From Halobacteriales archaeon (GTDB lineage: Archaea > Halobacteriota > Halobacteria > Halorutilales > JAHENH01): a stretch of 36,681 bases of DNA. Under the pieces are notes generated by a model. It saw nothing but the letters and a program-made list of their open reading frames with translations, was not told where the DNA came from and did not search any database. Numbering within the stretch: the first letter of the stretch is position 1; each line of letters starts with the position of its first letter. Made by a program: the position numbers and the translations under genes. This document shows, one piece after another, positions 14,634-22,560 of the stretch. Location of the stretch: positions 1-36,681 of the forward strand of contig JAHENH010000025.1 of NCBI GenBank assembly GCA_018609935.1, written 5' to 3'.

Positions 14634-16715
14634 ATGATTCGTACCATGGCCACAGAAGTTATACAAGAAACAAGCAGGCCAGTATTTTGGCAGATAGGAA
14701 ATACAGGAAAGATAATCTTCTATATACTCTCAATAATAACAGTACTTATATTTTTGTACGGAATAACGAAAAAATTTCTAGCCTATACAAAAGCTGAAGA
14801 AGATAAAATAGAAAGACTGAACAATCTACCTAAGAGAATATGGGAAGGGACAAAGATTGCAGGGTCCAATTCAAAACAGTTTTATCAAGATACTGAATCA
14901 GGAGTATCACACTCTTTCATAATGTGGGGTTTTCTAGCGTTATTAGTAGCTACAGCTATTCTTTTTATAGATATAGATATAGCGAGAGTTATAGCTAGTT
15001 CTTTCTTTGTAGGAGAGTTCTATCTATCATATTCGTTGATAGTTGATTTCATGGGTTTACTATTTGTTATTGGAGTAACAATAGCTCTCTATAAACGTTA
15101 TGCAAAGCAAGATTCACGTCTACATCATCCACATACAAGCCTAGAAGATGATCTATTTATATGGAGTTTATTCATATTAGGGATAACAGGATACATAAAT
15201 GAAGGAGTAAGAATACTTGGAACAGGATTCCCAGACTTTGAAACAGTAAGTTTTGTAGGTCTTGGAGTAGCCCATCTTTTCCAAGGATTAGGGATGAATC
15301 AATCTATCGGACAAACAATATATCCAGGTCTTTGGTGGTTTCACTCCATAATAGCTCTATCATTTATTGCTCTATTACCATACGCAAAACCTCTACATAT
15401 GCTGACAAGTTTCGCAAATATAGTAACTAATGATAAAAAATCGAAAAGTAGACTTCCTGGAGTACCTGAAGATGCTGGACCTGAAGAGATAGGATATGAA
15501 AGCATAGAAGATTTCAGCTGGAAACATCTTCTGGACCATGATGCGTGTACAAAATGTGGTCGATGTACGTCAGTATGTCCAGCAAATGCATCTAACAGAC
15601 CATTAAGTCCTAGGGATGTGATTTTAGACCTTAAAAAGTACCGCGAGAATAGAGATGAAAATGGAGAAGAAATATCAATTATTGCAGCTGACAGTGAAAG
15701 TGTGATAGACAGGGAAACAATGGATGCATGTATGGCATGTGGAGCATGTATGGATGCCTGTCCAGTAGAAATAGAACATATACCACAGTTTGTGGAGATG
15801 AACAGAAGAATAGTTGAAAGCGGCCAGATGGGGGAAAATCTCCAAGAAACTATGATGAATATCTTTCAAAATGGAAATCCAATGGGAGAACCTGAAAGAA
15901 AAAGACCAGACTGGACAGATGAACTTGATTTTGAAATTAAAGACGCAAGAGAAGAAGATGTAGAATGGCTCTGGTATGTAGGGGATTATCCAAGCTTTGA
16001 TGACAGAAATCAAAGAATAGCTAAGTCAATAGCAAATATATTAAAACACTCAGATGTCAGCTACGGCATACTATATGAAGATGAACAAAATGACGGCAAC
16101 GACGTACGTAGAGTAGGTGAAGAAGGACTTTTTGAGATGCTTGCAGAGGAAAATATAGAAACATTTGAGTCCGTTAACTTTGAAAAAGTAGTCTGTACAG
16201 ATCCTCATAGCTATAATACATTCAAAAATGAATATAGTGATTTCGGATGGGAGGAAGATGTCTATCACTATACCCAGCTTTTAGAAAAACTAATAGAAAA
16301 TGGAAACCTGGAAATGGAAAGTCTTGAATATAATGTCACCTATCACGATCCATGTCATCTAGGAAGAATAAACGAGGAATATGAAGCCCCCCGAGAAGTT
16401 GTAGAAGCAACCGGCTGTACATTATATGAAATGCCGAGAAACCGTTCAAATAGCTTCTGTTGTGGTGGCGGAGGAGGTGGAGTATGGACTGAATTCGATG
16501 AAGACCCAAAACCTAGTGAAGAAAGAATCAGAGAAGCTCTAGAAGACACTAAAGCAAAAGACAGTATAGAGAAATTCATTGTTGCATGCCCCCAATGTAC
16601 TACTATGTATGAAGATGGAAGAATAACTGGTGGATATGAAGAAAATATAGAAATAGTCGATGTATCAGAACTAGTTGCGGAAGCAGTACAAGAACACAAA
16701 AAAGTCAAGTCTTAA
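14634..16715 (+). CDS. Membrane FeS oxidoreductase, ETF:menaquinone oxidoreductase (EMO) type
   Basis: Likely passes electrons from ETF to the quinone pool. The 693-residue protein has an N-terminal NarI/HdrE-like membrane part with about five to six segments (near 25-45, 92-112, 132-152, 173-192, 205-225, 234-256; candidate haem histidines 93, 214, 237). Two [4Fe-4S] motifs follow: Cys305/308/311/315 and Cys366/369/372/376. The C-terminal CCG region has Cys574, CCG at 609-611 and Cys652/655, a complete site for one noncubane cluster. The first CCG repeat (about 445-535) has lost its cysteines: NDG at 486-488 replaces CCG and DPHS at 523-526 replaces CPHC. It is divergent from etfBA. An alternative start is Met5. 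Related HdrD/GlpC-type proteins are the other possible reading. Confidence 0.88.
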   Translation: MIRTMATEVIQETSRPVFWQIGNTGKIIFYILSIITVLIFLYGITKKFLAYTKAEEDKIERLNNLPKRIWEGTKIAGSNSKQFYQDTESGVSHSFIMWGFLALLVATAILFIDIDIARVIASSFFVGEFYLSYSLIVDFMGLLFVIGVTIALYKRYAKQDSRLHHPHTSLEDDLFIWSLFILGITGYINEGVRILGTGFPDFETVSFVGLGVAHLFQGLGMNQSIGQTIYPGLWWFHSIIALSFIALLPYAKPLHMLTSFANIVTNDKKSKSRLPGVPEDAGPEEIGYESIEDFSWKHLLDHDACTKCGRCTSVCPANASNRPLSPRDVILDLKKYRENRDENGEEISIIAADSESVIDRETMDACMACGACMDACPVEIEHIPQFVEMNRRIVESGQMGENLQETMMNIFQNGNPMGEPERKRPDWTDELDFEIKDAREEDVEWLWYVGDYPSFDDRNQRIAKSIANILKHSDVSYGILYEDEQNDGNDVRRVGEEGLFEMLAEENIETFESVNFEKVVCTDPHSYNTFKNEYSDFGWEEDVYHYTQLLEKLIENGNLEMESLEYNVTYHDPCHLGRINEEYEAPREVVEATGCTLYEMPRNRSNSFCCGGGGGGVWTEFDEDPKPSEERIREALEDTKAKDSIEKFIVACPQCTTMYEDGRITGGYEENIEIVDVSELVAEAVQEHKKVKS

Positions 16716-16817
16716 CTAGGATATATTCCACCTTTTTTGTATAATTTACCAAATAAATAAAACAAAAATATAGACTAGAAACTTTAATTTTTTATAGTAT
16801 CTTGATACAATTCAAGT

Positions 16818-17228
16818 ATGCAGGAGCTACTTATAGATCCATGGACAGCTAAAATAGTTGTCTTTATACTTGTTCTATTATCAGTTTTGACGGGGAATGT
16901 AGCATATTTTAGACTAAAAAAATACAACAATAAAAGTGGAAAAGTCAAACGACAATACTACCACATAATAATAAATATATTGACACTTTTAAGTGCTATA
17001 TATCTTGTTGTTGTGGCCCAAGATACTGGATGGATAGTATTAATGTTAGTTTTAACATCATCTATAACAGGTATTTTTACATATAGAAATATGAAGATAC
17101 AAACCAAGCAAGATAAAGAAATAGAAAAACCAAGAGTGCATGCTATAGCTGGACTAATACTAGTGTTCTATACAGGATATATGTGGATATGGGAAGCAAT
17201 AGGTATAGGTGGACTTTTCTTTGCCTAA
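16818..17228 (+). CDS. Small four-helix membrane protein of unknown function
   Basis: A 136-residue integral membrane protein with four hydrophobic segments near residues 12-32, 48-67, 71-89 and 108-135. The loops between 1 and 2 (RLKKYNNKSGKVKRQYYH) and between 3 and 4 (RNMKIQTKQDKEIEKPR) are basic, so both should face the cytoplasm with the N-terminus outside. I do not recognise the family. No catalytic motif or conserved cysteine is visible. It begins about 100 bases after the FeS oxidoreductase and ends 46 bases before hisA, so it could be read with either. Segment 4 contains a Trp-rich stretch (MWIWEAIG). Confidence 0.75.
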   Translation: MQELLIDPWTAKIVVFILVLLSVLTGNVAYFRLKKYNNKSGKVKRQYYHIIINILTLLSAIYLVVVAQDTGWIVLMLVLTSSITGIFTYRNMKIQTKQDKEIEKPRVHAIAGLILVFYTGYMWIWEAIGIGGLFFA

Positions 17229-17274
17229 AACGGAAAAAACAGACTAACAATACATTATATACTAAATTATATAG

Positions 17275-17979
17275 ATGAAAATAATTCCTGCTGTAGATAT
17301 AAAAGACGGAGAATGTGTACAGTTAGTTCAAGGAAAAATAGGAACTGAAACAAGCTATGGAGATCCTATAGAAGCCGCAAAGATTTGGGAAAAAAAAGGT
17401 GCAAATCTCCTACATATAGTAGACCTAAATGGCGCTATAGAGGGGAAAAGAAAAAACGAACAAGAAATAAAAGAAATACTAGAAGAAGTCAACATAGAAA
17501 CACAAGTAGGTGGAGGTATAAGATCGATTGAAGAAGCTAAACATTTTTTTGACCTTGGAGTGAACAGAGTAATCATAGGTACTTCTGCGGTTCAAAGCCC
17601 TTCAATAGTGAAAAAAGCAAGTAAATACGGTAAAATAATGGTCTCTTTAGATTCTTCAAAAGGAAAAGTAGTCATCAAAGGATGGAGTCAAGAAAGTAAT
17701 AAAAAACCTGAAAACCTGGCTAAAATATTAGAAAAAAAAGGTGCGGATTCCTTCTTATATACAGATGTAGATAGAGAGGGTCTAATGGAAGGCGTTGAAA
17801 CAGAAAAAGTAAGGGAATTAACTTCTTCTACAAAATTACCGGTTCTAGCTAGTGGAGGGATATCAACTATAGAAGACATCTTATCCTTAAAAAAATCAGG
17901 CGTCAAAGGAGTGGTCATAGGCAGTGCACTATATAAAGGAAAAATATCCCTTGAAAAAGCAAAAAGAGCAGTAGAATAA
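17275..17979 (+). CDS. hisA: HisA, ProFAR isomerase of histidine synthesis
   Basis: Isomerises the aminoaldose ProFAR to the aminoketose PRFAR, the fourth step of histidine biosynthesis. The 234-residue (beta-alpha)8 barrel has both catalytic aspartates, Asp8 in IPAVDIKDG and Asp126 in VSLDSSKG. Phosphate-binding loops are QVGGGIRS (77-84) and ASGGIST (192-198), and YTDVDREGLMEG matches the HisA rather than HisF pattern. It is followed 99 bases later by hisB on the same strand, so the two may be co-transcribed, although the gap is large enough for a separate hisB promoter. Other his genes are not in the window. Confidence 0.94.
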   Translation: MKIIPAVDIKDGECVQLVQGKIGTETSYGDPIEAAKIWEKKGANLLHIVDLNGAIEGKRKNEQEIKEILEEVNIETQVGGGIRSIEEAKHFFDLGVNRVIIGTSAVQSPSIVKKASKYGKIMVSLDSSKGKVVIKGWSQESNKKPENLAKILEKKGADSFLYTDVDREGLMEGVETEKVRELTSSTKLPVLASGGISTIEDILSLKKSGVKGVVIGSALYKGKISLEKAKRAVE

Positions 17980-18078
17980 TAAACTTCTTTTTAATCGTCT
18001 CCCTCTCCTTGAAAGAATGGATGTTTTTATTTAAACCTAAAAAACATTTATGTCTACTTCTTACTTTTCTATATATCT

Positions 18079-18666
18079 ATGGAAGATAGAAAATCCAAAA
18101 TAACAAGGAAAACGAAGGAAACAGAGATAGAAATAAAATTAAATATAGATGGATCCGGGAACTCTAATATAGATACACAGATAGGATTTCTTGATCATCT
18201 TTTAGAAAGCTTCTCAAAACACGGTTTTTTTGATTTAGATATTAATGCAAAAGGAGACCTAGAAACTGGTGTCCACCACACTATAGAAGATACAGGTATA
18301 GTACTAGGTAAAACATTTAATAAAGCTTTAGCAGATAAAAAAGGTATAAGACGATTCAGTGATTGTAAAGTTCCAATGGATGAAGCTCTAGCTAGTATAG
18401 CTTTAGATATAAGTGGAAGACCCTATACTATATTAGATTTTGAGTTTACAACAGAAAAAATAGGAAGTCTTAAAACAGAAATGATACCGCATTTTCTGCA
18501 TTCTCTAGCTACTAATGCAGGCATAACACTACATGCAAGTGCATATGGCGAAAATAACCACCATATTGCGGAAGCTCTATTTAAATCTCTTGGAATAACA
18601 TTTGATAAAGCAACTAGTATAGATAAAAGACGAAAGGAAATACCAAGTACAAAAGGTGAGATTTAA
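18079..18666 (+). CDS. hisB: Imidazoleglycerol-phosphate dehydratase
   Basis: Dehydrates imidazole glycerol phosphate in histidine biosynthesis, a Mn-dependent enzyme. The 195-residue protein is the monofunctional type without the HAD phosphatase domain. It has [13 protein letters not shown] (37-49), the metal-binding motif HHTIEDTG at 66-73 (His66, His67, Glu70, Asp71), and the second HH motif [12 protein letters not shown] near the C-terminus. The ATG at 18079 gives the usual N-terminal region ([16 protein letters not shown]). Its last 4 bases overlap the end of the convergent eL40 gene. Confidence 0.95.
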   Translation: MEDRKSKITRKTKETEIEIKLNIDGSGNSNIDTQIGFLDHLLESFSKHGFFDLDINAKGDLETGVHHTIEDTGIVLGKTFNKALADKKGIRRFSDCKVPMDEALASIALDISGRPYTILDFEFTTEKIGSLKTEMIPHFLHSLATNAGITLHASAYGENNHHIAEALFKSLGITFDKATSIDKRRKEIPSTKGEI

Positions 18667-18806
18667 TCTCTTTCAGAGTTTTTGTCTCTTAATCTCTTTG
18701 ACCCGCATTTTCTACATCTATCTGCCTGCTTTGAATTTCTCGCATTACAGTTCATACATACTTTTTTTTCAAGTAATCTCTTTTCAGCTTCAGGAAATCT
18801 AGCCAT
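18663..18806 (-). CDS. rpl40e: Ribosomal protein eL40
   Basis: A 47-residue zinc-ribbon ribosomal protein, short enough to be missed by length-filtered gene calling. Translation starts [17 protein letters not shown] and has four zinc cysteines as CMNC (Cys17, Cys20) and CRKC (Cys31, Cys34), followed by a basic tail. This is the archaeal L40e pattern. A TATA-like element on the minus strand (18831-18839) lies 25-33 bases upstream of the ATG, so it can be transcribed on its own as a leaderless message, although it also follows tsr3 by 41 bases. The pairing of rRNA modification enzyme Tsr3 and a ribosomal protein makes functional sense. Confidence 0.92.
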   Translation of the reverse strand: MARFPEAEKRLLEKKVCMNCNARNSKQADRCRKCGSKRLRDKNSERD

Positions 18807-18830
18807 ATATAATATTTATTAGGGTTGTCT

Positions 18831-18839
18831 ATAAATATG
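18831..18839 (-). promoter_or_regulatory. TATA-like element of rpl40e
   Basis: Read on the minus strand, an ACATATTTAT-type stretch lies 25-33 bases before the eL40 ATG, between tsr3 and rpl40e. It supports a separate leaderless transcript for eL40. Confidence 0.45.
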
Positions 18840-18847
18840 TATATATT

Positions 18848-19330
18848 CTATAGATAATTTTCTTGTATATCTACTATTTCACTACTATCACTACACTTTG
18901 AGTAGTTTTCCAGTCTACTATAGTTAAGTTTGAAAAACTCCTCACCGTAGTCAAACTTTGAAGCTATTTCTAAAGACTTCTTCTTATATCCTAATATATA
19001 AAGAGAACCTAGTATAGCTTCTGCAGTATTTAATCTAAAAGGTTTTCCATAACTAACTGGATTTGAAGAAACTAAAAAAGGAAGTGCTCGATGTTCTCCA
19101 TCTATTTTTTCGAATTCTTTTTTTGAAGATTTCCAAGACAAATCAATAGGTATTAAAGGTAAAGAGTCCTGAGGAGATATGGCTTTCTCGGAATAAGGAT
19201 CTAAAACAGTACCATAAAGTAAAGAAATAGGAGTGGAATGTATTTTTGCTAGTCCTTCTTTTTCAAGTTTTAATGCAGTACATTTCTGAGGATCATCATC
19301 CCCTTTCCTGTATATGTGTATATCTACCAT
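18848..19330 (-). CDS. tsr3: Tsr3, small-subunit rRNA aminocarboxypropyltransferase
   Basis: Adds the 3-amino-3-carboxypropyl group from SAM to a hypermodified uridine/pseudouridine of small-subunit rRNA. The 160-residue protein carries the Tsr3 (former DUF367/RLI-associated) pattern: KCTALKLEKEGLAKI, LDPYSEKAISPQD, PIDLSWKSSKKEF, HRALPFLVSSNPVSYGKPFRLNTAEAILG split over residues about 80-110, and the C-terminal FDYGEEFFKLNYSRLENY. The SNPVNYG-like loop and LNTAEA are the SAM-binding SPOUT-related region. Length is normal for archaea. It lies in a minus-strand run between the small unknown genes and rpl40e. Confidence 0.93.
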   Translation of the reverse strand: MVDIHIYRKGDDDPQKCTALKLEKEGLAKIHSTPISLLYGTVLDPYSEKAISPQDSLPLIPIDLSWKSSKKEFEKIDGEHRALPFLVSSNPVSYGKPFRLNTAEAILGSLYILGYKKKSLEIASKFDYGEEFFKLNYSRLENYSKCSDSSEIVDIQENYL

Positions 19331-19353
19331 CTCTATAAGTTATAAGTGTTATT

Positions 19354-19470
19354 TTAGGAATAATTTAATCTTCCAACTAGAAATTCTGTATCATTAAATG
19401 AGGCTAAAACTTTTTTATCTCTAACATCTATGGATACTCCACTAAATACTATTTTCTGTTTTTTTAGAGG
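19354..19470 (-). pseudogene. Out-of-frame continuation of the 19464-19748 gene
   Basis: The minus-strand frame ending at the stop 19356-19354 is open and has the composition of the coding sequence before it. It has no start codon of its own near its beginning and fills an otherwise empty 110-base gap before tsr3. It is best read as the 3' part of the upstream gene separated by a single-base indel at the homopolymer 19471-19474. Confidence 0.5.
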
Positions 19471-19748
19471 AAAATTTTAGTATTATTTTTTTTGGCTAAT
19501 ATTATATAAATATCCCCATCAATAGGTTTAAAATTTATACTCCATCCTTTTACTGTAGTATCAGTTCCTAAAAGAGAAGAATCAAATATGGGTTCCCCAT
19601 TAACTAAAATTGAATATACCGAGCCTTCTCCTGAAACTGTTAAATATTTTCTCTCTACAATTACTTTTTCTTCCCATGTAATACCACCTACATAAAATTC
19701 TAGTTCATTTTCACGTGTTAGTTGTTCTGGTGGTATTTTTTCTACCAT
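19464..19748 (-). CDS. Small beta-rich protein of unknown function, probably frameshifted
   Basis: A 94-residue frame of unknown family, rich in beta-prone segments (LEFYVGGITWEEKVIVERKYLTV, GSVYSILVNGEPIF, VKGWSINFKPIDGDIYIILA). The reading frame ends at a stop just after a run of four T on the coding strand (complement of 19471-19474). Immediately beyond, the next frame is open for about 38 codons to a stop at 19354 and reads like protein (KIVFSGVSIDVRDKKVLASF, then EFLVGRLNYS). One extra base in the T run would join them into a product of about 130 residues. This could be a sequencing or assembly error or a real mutation. It overlaps the end of the upstream membrane gene by 7 bases. Confidence 0.55.
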   Translation of the reverse strand: MVEKIPPEQLTRENELEFYVGGITWEEKVIVERKYLTVSGEGSVYSILVNGEPIFDSSLLGTDTTVKGWSINFKPIDGDIYIILAKKNNTKIFL

Positions 19749-20080
19749 ATCTGTCTTTCAGTATTTCCGACAATTATACCTTTTCCAGTTAAGTTAGTTT
19801 TAGTATCTATAAAAGGTATATCCAACATCCCATTTTGCTGTTTTTCAGTATACCATATATCATAATCTCGTATATTTTTTCTTTCACCTATTTCTTCCTC
19901 AGTTACATAACCTAGATTTAGAGCACCCTCTACAAAACATATAAAGAAAGGCAATAAAAAAATAGCTAGACTAAAACCAGTTTTGATATCAAATCCTTCT
20001 TGTGAAAATTCCCTTATAAAAAACCATACTAAAATACCTCCAAAAATAACCAAACTTAGACCTAATGCCCCATATAACAC
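19742..20080 (-). CDS. Small membrane protein, start uncertain
   Basis: An unrecognised 112-residue protein from a GTG at 20080. Hydrophobic segments lie near residues 1-22 (LSLVIFGGILVWFF) and 36-55 (SLAIFLLPFFICFVEGALNLG), followed by a hydrophilic C-terminal half with KNIRDYDIWYTEK and GKGIIVGN. The frame stays open for 29 more codons upstream, to 20167, and these encode another membrane-like segment (VKIGVAVILLGIFYGLYAVW) but no ATG, GTG or TTG. The true start may therefore be a rare codon such as ATT at 20167, directly after the rhomboid stop, giving about 141 residues. It overlaps the next small gene by 7 bases, so the two are probably co-translated and functionally linked. Confidence 0.6.
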   Translation of the reverse strand: MLYGALGLSLVIFGGILVWFFIREFSQEGFDIKTGFSLAIFLLPFFICFVEGALNLGYVTEEEIGERKNIRDYDIWYTEKQQNGMLDIPFIDTKTNLTGKGIIVGNTERQIW

Positions 20081-20162
20081 ATAATATTCTTCTAAGTTCC
20101 AGACAGCATATAATCCATAAAATATACCTAAAAGTATTACTGCAACACCTATTTTAACAGAG

Positions 20163-20861
20163 TTAATGCTTTTTTCCTTTTTTTGCTATATATACACCAA
20201 AAAATATCCCTATAAAAAATCCGATAGCGTGAGCCTGAACTGCTATACCCGCCCACCACGGATGTATTGAAGGAATGAATCCCTTGACTATTGGAAAATA
20301 AATACCTAAAATAATTATCTCAAATACCTCAATAAATACACTTAAAAGAATTGATTTTATAGGATAAAAAACCACTACAAAACCAAGTAAACCAAATACA
20401 ATACCTGAAGATCCAATAGTTGGAACCCAAGCAGAAATAAAAAAACCTACTATATACCAAATAAATATAAACGAAGTTATAGCTATAATAGAATCCCTAT
20501 CTTTAGAGTTTAATATATATTCTGTAACCGGAGCTAATATAGTTAAAGCTGTAATATTACTAATCAAATGTCCTATATCAAAATGTGCTATAGGACTAAA
20601 AAATATACCTTCAGGATAAAAATAAGACCAAGAAAAGAAAGGAATAGTTAGAGGATTATTGGGCCTCTGAAGACCGCTCTGTATAAATAGATAGGAAAAT
20701 AAAATTAAACAGATTAAAAATATAGACCCTATAGTAATGACTAAAAACCATCTTTCATCTGTTTCTCTTTTTATTTGTCTAAAAAAACTGGGAAAAGCTT
20801 TATAAAAAATTAACAAAGAAACAATTAATGATATACCAAATAATATAAGTCCAACAGACAC
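20163..20861 (-). CDS. Rhomboid-family intramembrane serine protease
   Basis: A 232-residue polytopic membrane protein with about six hydrophobic segments. The rhomboid signature is complete: HFDIGHLISN (93-102) for the oxyanion-side histidine and asparagine, catalytic Ser152 in GSSGIVFG (150-157), and catalytic His211 in QAHAIGFFIG (209-218). GSSG in place of the more usual GASG is a conservative change. An N-terminal membrane segment precedes the core. The start is GTG at 20861. It heads a minus-strand run with two small genes and tsr3, and is divergent from rpo11. Substrates cannot be told from the sequence. Confidence 0.88.
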   Translation of the reverse strand: MSVGLILFGISLIVSLLIFYKAFPSFFRQIKRETDERWFLVITIGSIFLICLILFSYLFIQSGLQRPNNPLTIPFFSWSYFYPEGIFFSPIAHFDIGHLISNITALTILAPVTEYILNSKDRDSIIAITSFIFIWYIVGFFISAWVPTIGSSGIVFGLLGFVVVFYPIKSILLSVFIEVFEIIILGIYFPIVKGFIPSIHPWWAGIAVQAHAIGFFIGIFFGVYIAKKGKKH

Positions 20862-20897
20862 GAAATCTCTTTAGTGCTGATAAGATAAAAAAAATAC

Positions 20898-21182
20898 ATG
20901 AATGTTACAATTATATCTAAAGATGAAAAAAGTGCTGAAATAGAAGTTGAAGGAGAAGGACATACTCTATTGAACCTAGTTAAACAGGCACTATTAGATC
21001 TTAACGAAGTAGAAAGGGCGACATATAAGGTAAATCCTAAACATAGTGGAAGAAATACTGAACCTATATTATATGTTGAAGTTTCGAATGGAGATCCTCT
21101 AGAGGCTATATCTAAAGCAACTGATTCAATAGAAGAAGAAGCAGAAGAATTCAGTGAAAAATTTATTGATATTGTAGCCTAA
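20898..21182 (+). CDS. rpo11: RNA polymerase subunit Rpo11 (RpoL)
   Basis: Archaeal homologue of eukaryotic Rpb11, which dimerises with Rpo3 to form the alpha-like assembly platform. The 94-residue protein has the family core GEGHTLLNLVKQALL (20-34), then VERATYKVNPKH and PILYVEVSNGDPLEAISKATDSI, with an acidic C-terminal helix. Length is normal. It is divergent from the rhomboid gene and convergent with the Mtq2-like gene, overlapping its end by 20 bases. Confidence 0.93.
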   Translation: MNVTIISKDEKSAEIEVEGEGHTLLNLVKQALLDLNEVERATYKVNPKHSGRNTEPILYVEVSNGDPLEAISKATDSIEEEAEEFSEKFIDIVA

Positions 21183-21693
21183 GAACCACTAATCTTTCAA
21201 AAAATAACTTTTTCTCAGAAACTGTATCAACAAAAAAACCTTTTTTGTCTCCAAAATCCTTTATAGAAGATATATCTGAACGATCACTAGCAACCACTAG
21301 AACTCTTCCAGTATCTTCAAGTATTCTATCTACTTTATTTAAAAATTCCTTAGTTACCTCTGTACCTGTCTTACCACCATCTAAAGCTTTTTCTAATGGT
21401 GTATTTTTTTTGATAGAAGGAAGGTAAGGAGGATTAAAGACAATCAAATCAAAACTAGTATCTATACAATCAAATAGATTCGTTCTTACTGAATTTATAC
21501 CTTTAGATAAAGCTTTTTTTACTGATTTATAATTTATATCTGTAGCAACCACTCTATAAGATCTTTTTTTCAATTCTTCAGCAATAATACCTGTTCCAGT
21601 ACCAACATCTAAAACAAAATCATTTTTATTTATCTCATCTAGAGTAGCATCTAAAAGTAAAAAAGAATCATTAGACGGAGTGTAAACATCCAT
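21163..21693 (-). CDS. HemK/Mtq2-like protein glutamine methyltransferase
   Basis: Class I SAM methyltransferase of 176 residues. It opens with VYTPSNDSFLLLDA, the archaeal and eukaryotic HemK2 hallmark, then motif I LDVGTGTGII (28-37), the acidic residue in VATDINYKS, and the catalytic FNPPYLPS that contacts the substrate glutamine amide. The expected role is N5-methylation of the GGQ glutamine of release factor aRF1, as for Mtq2; other substrates of this family include arsenic and protein lysine, so the substrate is by analogy. It begins 8 bases after the ksgA stop, in the DUF5611-arsR-ksgA-mtq2 run. This ksgA-hemK linkage is common in archaea. Confidence 0.87.
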   Translation of the reverse strand: MDVYTPSNDSFLLLDATLDEINKNDFVLDVGTGTGIIAEELKKRSYRVVATDINYKSVKKALSKGINSVRTNLFDCIDTSFDLIVFNPPYLPSIKKNTPLEKALDGGKTGTEVTKEFLNKVDRILEDTGRVLVVASDRSDISSIKDFGDKKGFFVDTVSEKKLFFERLVVLRLQYQ

Positions 21694-21701
21694 TTTTAGT
21701 T

Positions 21702-22499
21702 TTATTTAACAAGCTCTGCAGCTTTAGCTAAATCCTTTGGTGATAACTCATCAGGCCTCTTTTCATATATATTTTCAGGTATATCCTGATAGTTTTCAAC
21801 TCCAGTTATATGAGAAGAGTTTTCTATGGCATTCTTTAATTTTTTTCTTCTTTGAGTAAAAATTCCCTTAATGAATGTTAAAAAGAATCCCTCATCATCT
21901 ACAGTATACTCAGGTTCCCTAGGTGAAAAGCGGACTACACAGCTTTCTATATCTGGAGAAGGTGTAAAAACAGAAGGAGGTAAATCTTCTAAAATCTCTA
22001 TATCAGCATAATGCTGTGCAGAAACAGACAACCTACCATAATCTTTACTTTTAGGTGAAGCAACTATTCTTTCTGCTACTTCCTTTTGTAGAGTTAAAAT
22101 AGTCTCTTTTTTATATGGAATTATCTGAAAAAGCAATTGGGTAGAGATAGAATAAGGAGGATTTGACACACATACGTCAAAATCAGGGAAATCAACCTCT
22201 AAAGCATTACCTACTATGATTTTTGCTTCAGGAAATTCAGATATCAAAAAATTTGCTAATTCTTCATCTTTCTCTACGACAAATACTTCATCATATTTAC
22301 CTAAAAGACGTGAAGTAAGATTTCCAACACCTCCACCAACCTCTAATACTTTCTTGGAAGAAGGAGCATAATCAGCTACTATTCTGTCTAAAATATAATC
22401 ATCTACCAAAAAATATTGATCCTTATTATTATCCGGAATTACCCCAGACCTCTTAATAAGTTCCTTTGCAGTTAACAAATCATTTCTTTTAGTATCCAC
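21702..22499 (-). CDS. ksgA: KsgA, 16S rRNA dimethyladenosine transferase
   Basis: Dimethylates two adjacent adenines in the 3' terminal hairpin of 16S rRNA, a late checkpoint of small-subunit assembly. The 265-residue protein has the SAM motif VLEVGGGVGNLTSRLL (about 49-64), the acidic VVEKDEEL, and the target-base motif SNPPYSIS, followed by TLQKEVAERIVASP, the KsgA/Dim1 family block. The C-terminal domain has FIKGIFTQRRKKLKNAI. Length is normal. It is followed after 8 bases by the Mtq2-like gene and preceded by a 61-base A/T-rich gap after the ArsR-like gene that may hold its own promoter. Confidence 0.96.
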   Translation of the reverse strand: MDTKRNDLLTAKELIKRSGVIPDNNKDQYFLVDDYILDRIVADYAPSSKKVLEVGGGVGNLTSRLLGKYDEVFVVEKDEELANFLISEFPEAKIIVGNALEVDFPDFDVCVSNPPYSISTQLLFQIIPYKKETILTLQKEVAERIVASPKSKDYGRLSVSAQHYADIEILEDLPPSVFTPSPDIESCVVRFSPREPEYTVDDEGFFLTFIKGIFTQRRKKLKNAIENSSHITGVENYQDIPENIYEKRPDELSPKDLAKAAELVK

Positions 22500-22560
22500 A
22501 GCTATATTAAAATAAACAATATAAAATAATCAAAATATCGGTTTAACCCAAAAATATTAA

